In this document: positions 30,735 through 41,575 of the stretch, one piece after another
Numbering within the stretch: position 1 is the stretch's first letter
Layout: every line of letters starts with the position of its first letter
From: Eledone cirrhosa
Lineage: Eukaryota; Mollusca; Cephalopoda; Octopoda; Eledonidae
NCBI GenBank assembly: GCA_964016885.1
Contig: OZ024744.1
Coordinates: 28,565,108-28,629,107 of the forward strand
Length of the DNA: 64,000 bases
Reading direction: 5' to 3'
Notes under the pieces: generated by a model
Database searches by the model: none
Seen by the model: only the letters and a program-made list of their open reading frames with translations
What the model was told of the DNA's origin: nothing
Made by a program: the position numbers and the translations under genes

Positions 30735-31924
30735 TAATTTTTATTGAACTTCTATTTCAGAAAATAACAATGAAAATAACTATGCTTAATAATGAAATGA
30801 AAAGGCATGTTGTGATTGTGGCTTTGAAGGCTAAGCATGATGATTTAGAAATTTCTCGTTTTCTGAAAGTTGCAAGATCTTTTGTCCATAAGATTCGGTG
30901 GAGTTAGAGAAAGAAATGGAAGCATATTACCTGTATCAAAACGTAAAAAACACTTCAAACGCTCTGATTCTATCAGGACACTTAATTTATTCAGGGAGTT
31001 AAGCAAAACATTGATGACAATCCAGGAAAATCAATGAAGTCAATTGCAAAAAATGTTAGTGTGTTAGAAAAAGCAATCAGAAATGTTGTGCATGAAGACA
31101 TCAGATACAAATCTTACGTGGTGAGGAGAGGTCATTTCATGTCAGAAAAAACAAAAGAAAACCGTTTAATCAGATCCAAAAACTTTTGAATAAAATTAAA
31201 AATCCATCAGAAGATGGTGTGATTTGGTTGTGTCTCAGATGAGAGAAACATTGACCAGGACCAGAAAATTAACAGAAAAAATGACGGGTGGCTATGTGAA
31301 GGTCCTTCTGAGGTTCCAAGAGTAATGCACACAAAATCTCCTGCAAGTGTCATGATTTGGGGTGTTGTTCGCAATGAAGGTCATGGGATCTTCCTCACTT
31401 TTTTCCACAAGGTCTTAGGGTGAATGCTGCTGCATATATTGAGGTTCTGGATAAAGTTGTTAAGCCTTGGATCAACAGTGTATGCAATGGAAGGCCTTAT
31501 GTCTTTCAACAATATTCTGCACCATGATATAAGACTCAAATGACACAAGAATGGATGGTCAACAATTTGCCTGATCACATCACCCCCTTCTAATTCTCCA
31601 GATGTCAATCCACTGAACTACTATGTATGGGGCATCGTTGAGAAAAAGGTCAATGAACACCCCCATAGCACCAAAGATTCTTTGACAGCCGCAATAGTTC
31701 GAGTCATGTCCAATATAAACAAGGACCACTTAATCCGAGCTTGTAAACGATTTCAACCACACATAGAGGCAGTTATTGATGCCTATGGTGGTTTTATTGA
31801 ATGAAATTATTAAATTGATAATTTAGCTTTATGTTTATGTTATTTTGATAAGAATACAGTTTTTTTCTGTTATATAAGCGTTTTTTTTAACCCTAAATCT
31901 GTCCTCAATACCGTCCGCACCCTG
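30735..31924 (+). pseudogene. Mariner/Tc1-superfamily transposase, decayed
   Basis: Frames spread over the plus strand give a helix-turn-helix start (RHVVIVALKAKHDD..ISRFL), then VSDERNIDQDQKINRKNDGW (first catalytic Asp kept), HTKSPASVMIWGVVRNEGHG, GLRVNAAAYIEVLDKVVKPW, then VFQQYSAP where the second catalytic Asp is Tyr. After a frameshift come NSPDVNPLNYYVWGIVEKKV and HIEAVIDAYGGFIE-stop (about 31804). Several stops and shifts make it inactive. The right end GTCCGCACCCTGTA (about 31911-31924) looks like a terminal inverted repeat, but no left partner is visible. Confidence 0.85.
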
Positions 31925-32030
31925 TATATATATATATATACACACACATATATATATATATATACACATATATATAAATATATATATTTGTGTTTGTATT
32001 TCTGTCAGTATATATATATATATATGTATG

Positions 32031-32069
<39 letters not shown>

Positions 32070-32492
32070 ATTTGTCATCTGTATATTCTAACATACATAT
32101 ATACGTATATACAAACTTCATATTGACTTGTAAAAAAGCATCTACATACAGATGCATGCATACCCAAACAGATTGAGACAAGCACACACCCAAACACACA
32201 CCCAAACACACACAGACACAAACAGACTCACAGATATACACACATACAAACCACTGATCTGACATATCTCCTTTTAGTGTCTTGTTGGTTTTGTTTTCTT
32301 AATACCACTTCTTATCTCGTCCTTTAGCACATGGCTATATAAGCTAAGACATTTAAGTAAGTTAAATGGCTTTAGGAAAATAATATATTTACACACATAC
32401 ATATAGGACTTACAGACGTATATATGTATATATTTATATATATACAAATATACATATATACATATATACATATATACATATTCGTGTGTGCA
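31925..32492. repeat. (AT)n, CA-rich and TATG-rich tracts
   Basis: Mixed microsatellites (notably 31925-32067) with unique patches. No gene. Confidence 0.8.
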
Positions 32493-32832
32493 TAGAACAA
32501 CAAAACCAGAAGTCAGATGTAGGCAGATAGTTAGTTCATTGTTTTACGATCGTTTCTGAAGGTCAATTGATCTATGGATATCGATGTATCGACTAGCATG
32601 GTAGTTGTCAAGTTACTACATATTTCTAGACTCGAAATCTCAGTGTTTCTGAGGAGGGCGGCCGATTGAACAGGGACTTTGAGACCGAAATAAGTCGTAA
32701 CTTAACCACTACCATACTAGTCGATACATCAATCAATCGATATAATATCCATCAATCAATCGACCCTCTGAAACGATCGTAAAACTGAACTAACTATCTT
32801 CCTACACCTGACTTCTGTTTTTATTGTTCTAT
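32493..32832. mobile_element. Foldback element with ~120-bp imperfect inverted repeats
   Basis: Outer ends are TAGAACAA (32493) and TTGTTCTA. The arms pair through AGAAGTCAG..GTAGG, GATAGTTAGTTCA, TTTTACGATCGTTTC, GATCGAT-like and ATCGACTAGCATGGTAGT with small indels, down to a ~60-bp centre (about 32635-32695). No coding sequence. Likely a non-autonomous DNA transposon. Confidence 0.75.
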
Positions 32833-33023
32833 ACATACATACATATATGTAAATAATTCTGTAACTCGGACGAATATTCTTCGAGATTAACGTAGGCGGT
32901 GATCACCTACCACCGGTCACTGAACCTCGCTGAAACATTCCTACCAGATATATTGAGTTTAACAAGGTTATCAGCCTCACCACAACCTGGTGGGTTACTA
33001 TATATAAATATATATATATATAT

Positions 33024-33027
<4 letters not shown>
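32833..33027. other. Unique spacer
   Basis: Unique sequence with a short AT run. Nothing recognised. Confidence 0.4.

Positions 33028-33088
<61 letters not shown>
33028..33088. repeat. (GA)n microsatellite
   Basis: About 30 uninterrupted GA units, preceded by (AT)n. Confidence 0.97.
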
Positions 33089-33093
<5 letters not shown>

Positions 33094-33472
33094 ATACGAT
33101 TCGGGGATGTTCTATTCGGAGATGTTCTAATTTCTATGTCAAGGGCCATCGAATCAAATATTTTTTCTATATTTTCTCTGTTTGTGTATGCCATAATTCC
33201 TTAATTAATTATGCAATCCACACCTGATGATATCCCCAGGATCTTATTGAAATATATATACAGTGTTTTTTGCAAAATAAAACTTTAAAGGAACATCACC
33301 AGTCTGGACTCCTATTATTTTAATCAATCTAATATTTAACTCTGTTCCTGCACGAGCCACAGGATCCAATACAAACGATGGGTGAGTTGCTTTTCCTGCT
33401 ATTAAATAATGGTTAACTAAACGGAATGAGCAGTTCTATCTAGTGGTGAATCACAAAACATATATAAATATA
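33089..33472. other. Unique spacer
   Basis: Unique AT-rich sequence. No gene or repeat family recognised. Confidence 0.4.
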
Positions 33473-33845
33473 TATACAATATATTAACAAATGGAAACTA
33501 TATTTATAAAACCATATTTATTTTATTATACATATTTCAAGGGCCACCAAGGCAAATTATGGTGCGCTTTCATCAGATAAAATACAGATTTGTTCCACAA
33601 ATAAATATTGACATACCCGAAAAAAATACAAACTTAATGGTTGGAGCTTCCTGGATATCCAGGAAGCTCCAACCGTTAAGGTTGTCTTTTTTCAGGGTGT
33701 ATCAATATTTATTTATAAAACTAATCTGTATTGTATTTTATCTGATGAAAGCGCACCATAATTTGCCTTGGTGGCCCTTGAAATATGTATAATAAAATAA
33801 ATATGGTTTTATAAATATAGTTTCCATTTGTTAATATATTGTATA
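33473..33845. repeat. Large palindrome (~373 bp)
   Basis: Centred on CCTGGATATCCAGG (axis between 33656 and 33657), with essentially no loop. The outer ~110 bp of each arm are identical (ACAAATGGAAACTATATTTA.. through GGGCCACCAAGGCAAATTAT.. CATCAGATAAAATAC). The inner ~60 bp are about 85% matched, with a 5-bp indel. Flanks are AT-rich. It could be a foldback transposon or an inverted duplication. Confidence 0.9.
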
Positions 33846-34399
33846 TTTACTCCAATAATTTGTTGAGTGCTTTATATCAGTTATAAAAATATTTTTAAGC
33901 TTGTATCCCAACAAATTAAATATAACCTCTGCATAAATATATATATATATAGAAAGATGGATAGATAGATACAAACATATATATACATACATACATACAT
34001 GCACACACATAATTATATATATATATATTTCTATAATAAAATGGATATACATATACTCTACTAACACACTTAATACTTTTTTGACAGCGGTTGTCACCCG
34101 ACTTACAACGGAATCCGTTATATATACATACATAGATATACACACAGACGCGCACACACGAACCCACACATGCATACATATATATATATATATATACATT
34201 TATATATACGTACATATACATACATACATACACACGCAGATACGCACACTCACATACACATATATATACAAACACTACTACTAACCAAATAAACTCGCAT
34301 AATATATATTGTAAGTATAGCAAGACTCAGGCTGGAATTGGTAGGCTGGCAGTGTTTAACGTGTTAATGCTAATACTTAATGTTTCATATATCTGTGAA
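33846..34399. other. Microsatellite-rich spacer
   Basis: (AT)n, GATA-like and CATA-like units, most dense at 33940-34290. No gene. Confidence 0.6.
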
Positions 34400-34892
34400 G
34401 AGAGGCAGCTTTACTCTGTCTGGTGGCTATGGTGAAAGAGGTAATATGGTGGACAATGTTAAAAGCACTGAGGGCAAACACCTTCCTCTCTGGACAACAA
34501 CTCATCCCCTTCATCAAATACCACTTCAGAAGGAAGGTGAAAGTGGAGAGTGAGGTGCTACACCCCAGTAAATTCGCTGAAAGGTGGGTGAATGTGGCAA
34601 AAATAGCCCGTGTGAATGGGCCTTCTCTGTATATAAACTTGTCGGTTCAAGAAGACAAAAGGGGGAAGACGGGAACACCTACAAAACGCGCTCCTGGTTT
34701 TGAGGGTTTTTCTCTCTATGGGGTGTAAAACATCCCTGCAGTAACGTGCCTCCCTAATGGGGACTTCGATTGTTTAACATTTATATTGCTATAACCTCTT
34801 TACCCGATTTTATGTAAAACCCCCGCCTTCACGTCTGGTAATGTCCCATTTCTGTGTGCCCTGGTGGCAAATAAAGAAATCTATCTGCGAAG
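34400..34892 (+). pseudogene. A-family LINE ORF2 C-terminus and 3' UTR (A7)
   Basis: Encodes the last ~75 residues of ORF2: MAMVKEVIWWTMLKALRANT, IPFIKYHFRRKVKVESEVLH, FAERWVNVAKIARVNGPSLY. This is the same block as in A1-A6 but the most diverged. The 3' UTR ends CTGGTGGCAAATAAAGAAAT, as in A6. It is 5'-truncated at about 34400. Confidence 0.85.
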
Positions 34893-35732
34893 CAAAGCTG
34901 AAGTAGAACACAGACTGACAAATATTTTATTAAATGTGGGTTGTCCTCTTTGGGAATAGTTACATACACCACTAAAACAGAATCCAAGAATTTGGAATGG
35001 GAGTAGTTTTAGAAATTGACGGTTTTTTATTTTACTTTTTACTTTTTATTTTTAAATTTCTATTTTATTTATTCGTTCTTTTTTATGTTCTTTTTTTGTT
35101 TGTTGTTTTAGTTCTTTAGTTTATTTTTTTATTTTTTTATTTTTTAAATATCAAAATTATTTAAGCAAGTATAATTCTTTCTTGTAAATAGTCTGAAATG
35201 AAAATAAAGTTTCTTTTAAATGAAATAATAATTATGAAATGTTGAAATGTTTAGAAATGTTGAAAATTAATTTTCCATATGCTTTGCTGAGCCTCTACTT
35301 TTGTTTTAGTTGTTTTTGTTGTTTATATTTTTGTTTTCTTCATTTTCAGACTTTTTCTTTTCCTTTTTCTTTTTTGAAATGTTTATGTTGTTCTTAATTG
35401 TATAGTCTTCCTTTACTACTTTCAGTCACAAGACTGCGGCCATTCTGGGATACCACTTTGAAGAGATTTAGTCGATCATATTGACACCAGTACATATTTT
35501 ATGGATTTCTTTTATGTTGAACCAGTGATTTACACATCTACACACACGGCCCATATCCCCAAGCACCCCGCAAACAGCCCTCCATATAATATATATATAT
35601 ACTGTAAGTGATTCAGTAAAAATACTGGTGGTGGTGCCAAAATGAGCACTTGATGCTCAAGCAGAGTAAATATAAGAAAAAGCGATGAAATTTTGTTTAC
35701 ATGTATTGATGTTTTATTATTACGTATCGACC
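34893..35732. other. T-rich unique sequence
   Basis: Poly-T/TTTTA-rich stretch (35020-35160) and unique DNA with a short (AT)n at 35588-35602. No gene recognised. Confidence 0.5.
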
Positions 35733-35925
35733 CGTGTAGGGGGTGGATTGGCAGTATCGGTAGAGGGTCGGATGCCATGCTTTGCAGCATAGAGTTATGG
35801 CCCTTTATGATCTGAGTTCAAATCCCGCCGAGGTTAACTTTGCCTTTCATCCTTACGGGGTCGATAAAATAAAGTACCAGTAATATACTGGGATAATTGC
35901 TGGCCTTGTGCCAAAAGTAGAAACA
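35733..35925 (+). mobile_element. Cephalopod tRNA-derived SINE, copy S2, with target duplication
   Basis: The A box lies in GGTGGATTGGCAGTATCGGT (from 35742) and the B box in GAGTTCAAATCCCGCC (from 35814). The conserved CTTTCATCCTTACGGGGTCG block and a GGCCTTGTGCCAAAAGTAGA tail follow. It is flanked by ATTATTACGTATCGACC (35716-35732) and ATTATTATGTATCGACC (35926-35942), a 17-bp duplication with one mismatch, so this is a full-length insertion by target-primed reverse transcription. Confidence 0.9.
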
Positions 35926-35942
35926 ATTATTATGTATCGACC

Positions 35943-36403
35943 TGTTATGCTCGTTTCGCAGGTGAGTAGCTCAAGATTATCCATCAACGTTATGGTCCCG
36001 ACTCCAGCATTAGTCTGCTCATCAGACTGGAGTTTCAACAAAAAGAAATGAGAGATTTTGTGGTTTTAATCTAAAACAATTGATCACAAGGGGGCGGTCT
36101 AACTGAGGCTGTAAAGGATTAAGTATCTTGCCTAAGGTATAAAGCAATACCATAGGAGTGAACGCCTTAACCACACAGTTATGCCTTCGCCTTGTGTTTA
36201 TTTAACTTTCTTTTTTGTCTTGTTTGTTTGTTTGTTCTGTTTTGCTTTAGATTTTGTTCAACCCAAAACACACCACGCCACCCCACCTAAATCTCGCCCT
36301 ACCATTCCTACCCCAGATTTCTCTTAATGGAATCACAATAGGCTGCCACCTGCTTAGAATTATACAATTATAGAATTAGAAGTTAATTAATTTACCCCTT
36401 AAT
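35943..36403. other. Possible SINE-like remnant and unique spacer
   Basis: The stretch near 36110-36190 (AAGTATCTTGCCTAAGG.., GAACGCCTTAACCAC) resembles the tRNA-like 5' half of a second SINE type read in reverse, but the match is weak. The rest is unique sequence. Confidence 0.3.
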
Positions 36404-36700
<297 letters not shown>

Positions 36701-36935
36701 ATATAATTCTGTCCAATTTGGTCCACAACGTAAAAGTATTATTTACCTCCTTCAATACACTGCAAAGTATACATATGTGCGTGTGTTGGAACTCCGTCGA
36801 TCCAGACGATGAATGCACCTGTTAATATAATCAACAGAACATACCTCTACCATTACCTCTACAACCACTACCACTACCACCACCACTACCATCACTACTA
36901 CCTCCAGATGAAAAAAAAAATGTGACGAGATAAAT
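36701..36935. other. Unique spacer with ACC-rich patch
   Basis: Unique sequence. CTACC/ACC units at 36850-36905. No gene. Confidence 0.4.
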
Positions 36936-37480
36936 CATTCCTAAAAGGTCGCAGAAAGTTGTCGAACGTGTACATAGCGTCCGTCATGTCCTGATCAAGT
37001 CTAACTGCACTGATACATTTAATCTTTCGCTTTTTGTGGAAGAGACAGGTTCACATGGTCATGGAGTCCATTTGCTGTCAACACCCGCTACGGAGATACC
37101 GTGGCTGAGGTTATGACATGTCCAACTTTTAGTTGGGTCAAACAATATCCAAGGAGGTGCGCGAGGAAATTGGAATATCTTCAAGTCCTCAGCCCTGAGC
37201 CAATCGGGCAGTATGATCGGTGGAAACTCCACCTCGGGGTTCTATATAGGTTTAATGGCGGATAAAAGCGACGATATTCTTGGGAAAAATGTGGGCATCT
37301 ACGGTAATCAACTAACCACTCTTTTCCGTAGAACTTTCAATTCGGGGACACATGGATAACATCCAGAAATTCCTGACCTGGCGCTGCTACTGAGAATCAT
37401 TGCCAGTTTGAGGTAATCTCTACAGGCATGGAAGAGCCGTTAGCCGGGTCTGTCCAAGATGCGCGCAGGACGATCAAACC
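36936..37480 (+). pseudogene. A-family LINE ORF2 internal fragment (A8)
   Basis: Matches the post-palm part of ORF2: AAGGTCG..GTACATAGCGTCCGTC, TTTCGCTTTTTGTGGAAG, CTGCTGTCAACACCCGCTAC, then the GNVIGG-like, DNFQK-like and knuckle (CPRCAQ) regions, with many indels and stops. It ends where the (ATC)n tract starts, at the position of the zinc-knuckle codons. Confidence 0.8.
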
Positions 37481-37718
37481 TGTCATAATCATCACCATCA
37501 TCTTTATCACCATCATGAACACCATCATCATCGCCAATAACTTCATCACCACCGTTATCATTTCCACCATCACCATTGCAATCACACACATCTTTATCCT
37601 CATCATCAATAACATCATGACCATCATCATCAACAAAACTAACATCATCATCACCACCACCATCATCATCATCATCACCACTACCACCACCACCATCATC
37701 ATCATCATCACCACCACC

Positions 37719-37776
<58 letters not shown>

Positions 37777-37789
37777 CCATCATCATAAA

Positions 37790-37827
<38 letters not shown>

Positions 37828-37968
37828 CCATCATCATAAACATCATCATCATCATCATCATCATCACCATCAAGGCAACATTATCATCAACACCATCACC
37901 AGCACCACCACCATCATCACCATAATCATGAACAACAACACCATGGTTATTATTATTATTATTATTTT
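37481..37968. repeat. (ATC)n/(ACC)n tract ending in (ATT)n
   Basis: About 460 bp of ATC/ACC triplets with higher-order repetition (for example a CATCATCATAAACATC motif near 37780 and again near 37830), then CACCATGG and a short (ATT)n at 37949-37968 next to an RLE-type LINE 3' end. Confidence 0.95.
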
Positions 37969-40900
37969 TCTTTGAGTCTCAGTCATTGATGTTGGTTAAC
38001 TGGAAAGTTTGTTGAAATGAACATCAAGCCACTACCTGCAGCCTCAGATATTCAGGACGTATCGGAGGGTTCTTGCTGTTCCCAGCAAGCATGCCTTTTG
38101 AAGTGTTCCAAAAAGCGGAACGGGACCAATCTTCTTTAACCATCCCTGGAAACTCTTTGAGATAGTACCTAGTGCGCCTATGACAATCGGGACCACTTTG
38201 ACCTCATGGCAGTTCCAAATCCTTTTTACCTCCCACTTTAAGTCCTGGTATCGGTTAATTTTCTCCCTCTCCTTCTCTTGCACTCTCGTGTCGAATGAAC
38301 AGGCCACATCCACAATCAGGCACGATCTTTTTTCCTTGTCCAAAACCACCAGGTCATGTCTTATTGTGTTCCAGTTTCTTGTCCGTCTGTATCCTAAAAT
38401 CCCACAGCACCTTCACCTGATCGTTCTCCATCACCGCCTCTGGCTTATGCTCATACCACTTCTCAGAATGTGGTAAATTGTTTACTTTGCATAGGTGCCA
38501 GTGGATCACCCTGCCCATCACATCATGTCTCCAGCCTTTATAGTGAGCCCGGCTAGGTGTTTACACTCGGATACAATGCGAGCCACAGTCTCCTCTCTCT
38601 CTCTCCACATATCCTGCACAGTGGGCTAGCCCCCTCCTTGTAAATATGGTGTTTCACCCACTTCGTTTTGAGGGCCTGCTCTTGCGCAGCTGTAGCATCC
38701 CTTCTGTAGCCTATGCAAGGTCTCCTCTTTTCAACCTGTTCCATGTATATGGATCTCTAAATTCAGTTTTCTCAAAGAAGGTACTATGAAGGGATTTTTC
38801 ATGAAAGTTTCTCTTCCTCCTTGGACATCCCCTGGCCTATTGTCCCCTCCTTCAGTACAATTCTGAACATTGGCTCCCTACTGTCAGTCATGTATTTGTG
38901 TAGGTTGTTTTTCTCCATCTGAACACAGTCCTCTATGCTGATAAGACCTCTTCCACCTTCAGATCTCCTTAAGTGGAGTCTATTGACATCACTCCTCTTG
39001 TGGAACATATTGTAGATAGTCAATAGCTTCCTAGTCTTCCTATCCATTTCTTTTTGTTCAGCAACATTCCATCTCAGAATTCCCGCACTCTATCTAATAA
39101 TAGACACAGCTCGGGAATTTATTGCACTTATGGCATTCCTACTGTTCAGATGTGACTTCAATACGCTCCTTACTCTCCGAATGTATTCCTTCATTTTTTT
39201 GTTCTTGATGTCATCAGCCTCCAGAACACTTAATATCTGAATCCTTCTTCAGTGTCAATTTCCTTTATCATCTCACCTGTTGGTACCCGGATTACGTTGC
39301 TTCTGCTCAATTTACCTCTCCTTATCACTAGTACTCCACACTTACTAATACCAAATTGCATACATATATCATTGCGGGAAAATACGGACAGTGTCAACAA
39401 GCACATCCAACTCCTTCTCACTCTTCCCGAAGAGCTTAAGATCATTCCATGAAGAGGAGGCGATTGATCGTAAGCTCTCCCTTTCCCAACCTGTATCCTG
39501 CTCTCACCTTTCGCAGTATAATGGTCAGGGTATCAGGGCAAGGACAAACAACAGGGGGGACAAACTATCTCCCTGGAAGATACCTCTCTTGATCTTCACG
39601 CTTCCCAAGGATTCTCCACCCCATGTTAACTCTGTTTTCCAGGACTTCATACTTTTGCTCAACAACTGTCAGATGTTATCTGCCACCTTGAAGATCTCTA
39701 GGCTTTTGGTTATCCAAGAATGAGGTACCATGTCCATTGCCTTTTTGTAGTCTATCCATCCGATGGCAAGACCAGTCTCCTCTTACAATTCCTCATTACC
39801 ATCTTATCAATAAGTAACTGGTCCTTTGTACCACGGGACTTCTTTCGGCATCCTTTCTGTTCGTCCGGTAACAAGTTGTTTGTGTGGAGGTGATGGTAGA
39901 TTTCCTCAGATACAATGCTTGTCAACAGTTTCCACATTACGGACAGACATGTGATAGGTCTATAGTTGGTAACATCATTACCCTTGATTCGGTCTTTCAT
40001 TACCAGAACTGTGGTACCTTTTGTCAACCACTCTGGTACCTCACCTGACATCAAGCAGTCATTGAACATGGCTGTCACTTTTGGGTGGAGGGATGTTATG
40101 TTTTTAATCCAATACCCTTGCACACCATCTGGGCCTGGTGATTTCCAGTTGGTTAGTTTTCTGGCCTGCCTTTTAATAGTTTCAACTGTGATACTCAAAT
40201 CAGTTTGTTGGTGTGCCTGTTCACTAATCTTCTTTTGTACTGTCCCAATCCACACTGCCTGATCATTATGTTCAACATCCTGCTCCCATATTCCTCTCCA
40301 GAATATCTTAGTCTGTTCCGCCTCAGGGATCAAGTTGTTGCTTCTTTCTTTCCCTTCAAGCTCTCCAAACAACATCTTCTGGTTGTTGTCAAACATGCGG
40401 TTCTGTCTATACTGACTGACTCTGCTCTCATATCGCCTAATCTTTGTACTATTTGCTACAATGCGTTGCTTCAGTTCCTCTATGATAATATTTAGCATTT
40501 TCCTCCTAGTTTTGTACTTTATTTCCAACTTATTTTTAATGTCTAAGTTTTGTATTGTTCCATTCAGTAGGGACTCAAGCTTTCCAATGTCATTTCTCAT
40601 TTCCCTGATTTGACCATTCAGTCGTTTCTTCCAACAAGGTTCTGATCTTTCTTGTTTGTTGTTTCCTCAAGTATTTATGTCAAGTAATTTTCTCACCGCA
40701 TTTGCTGTTGCTTTGAGGATATTGTTGCACTGCTGAAGGCTCCTCGCCTCAAGGTATGGGATGACTTTGTTTACCTTAGCTATTGTTTCTTTTAACTTTT
40801 TCCTGTCTACAAATCATAGGTTCATATGTTTCCCACGATCATTGTTCATTTCATCTACCATTAAGTTTAGGATATCAACCAAATCTTGTCCTAGCCCTTC

Positions 40901-41323
40901 AGCATTCATTTCCTCAATGGCCGTATCTTTGTTCCAGGTCTTATTTATTTCAGCATTCAGATCATTGTCTACTTCGGATGGTGCCTCCGTTCTCTCAACC
41001 TCTTCACCTTCATTTCCCACTGGCTCGTTTGCCTGGCATACTCCACTCTCCATTTCCAATCTAATCTCTCTGCTCAGTTCCTTCAGTTCCAGCTCGCTTA
41101 TCCACCCATTAGTTCTTATTACCCGAGCCTGCCCGGCCAATTTTTGTTCATCTAATTTAAATAGACCCATCTCGTTCCAGATGTTATGCATCCGTTTCCT
41201 ATAGCCTTTTTCCTTGGGGATACTCGTCAGGTAACATTACATAACAATTCTATTCAATTATTTCGTCCAGTTGGTTCTGGTCCCTTTCCTTCTTCTTCTA
41301 CCTCCAACACCAGCAGTATTTGG
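37969..41323 (-). pseudogene. RLE-type LINE (R4/Dong-like), copy 1, 5'-truncated and decayed
   Basis: Minus-strand copy of the same LINE as 53219-56700. Recognisable segments: RMHNIWNEMGLFKLDEQKL (Myb-like N-terminal region, about 41190), SPGPDGVQGYWIKNI and NYRPITCLSVMWKLLTSIVS (about 40150-39940), IYNMFHKRSDVNRLHLRRSE (about 39000), SPLCRICGE (about 38620), and EKRSCLIVDVACSFDTRVQE.. VIGALGTISK (38349-38150), part of the restriction-like endonuclease. The palm section is heavily frameshifted. The 5' end stops at 41323, at an (ATT)n tract; the 3' end touches (ATT)n as well. Confidence 0.85.
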
Positions 41324-41329
41324 ATGATG

Positions 41330-41368
<39 letters not shown>
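41324..41368. repeat. (ATT)n between RLE LINE copy 1 and LINE A4
   Basis: About 13-14 ATT units. The truncated 5' end of the minus-strand RLE LINE lies on the left and the 5' end of A4 (GGCGACCTACGTAG) on the right. Confidence 0.95.
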
Positions 41369-41575
41369 GGCGACCTACGTAGTAAATCGTATCATCGTGA
41401 GCTCCGCAAAGGTTTGTTATTTCCGTTTGTTAAAAATTGTCATTTATGGAAAATTTTATTGTTAACTGTTTATAAGCGCACATACATTGTTTTCCGAAAA
41501 GGACACCCAAAAAGATTGGGGCCTTGTGCCCAAAATTTAAACTTTTATTATTATCAAAAATTTCTTTGAAAAAAA

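Noticed and set aside
35742..35830. tRNA gene suggested by A and B boxes
   Set aside because: The boxes belong to a SINE with a target duplication; there is no complete cloverleaf.
37397..37925. Met/Val- and Ile/Thr-rich reading frames
   Set aside because: They are produced by the (ATC)n/(ACC)n tract.
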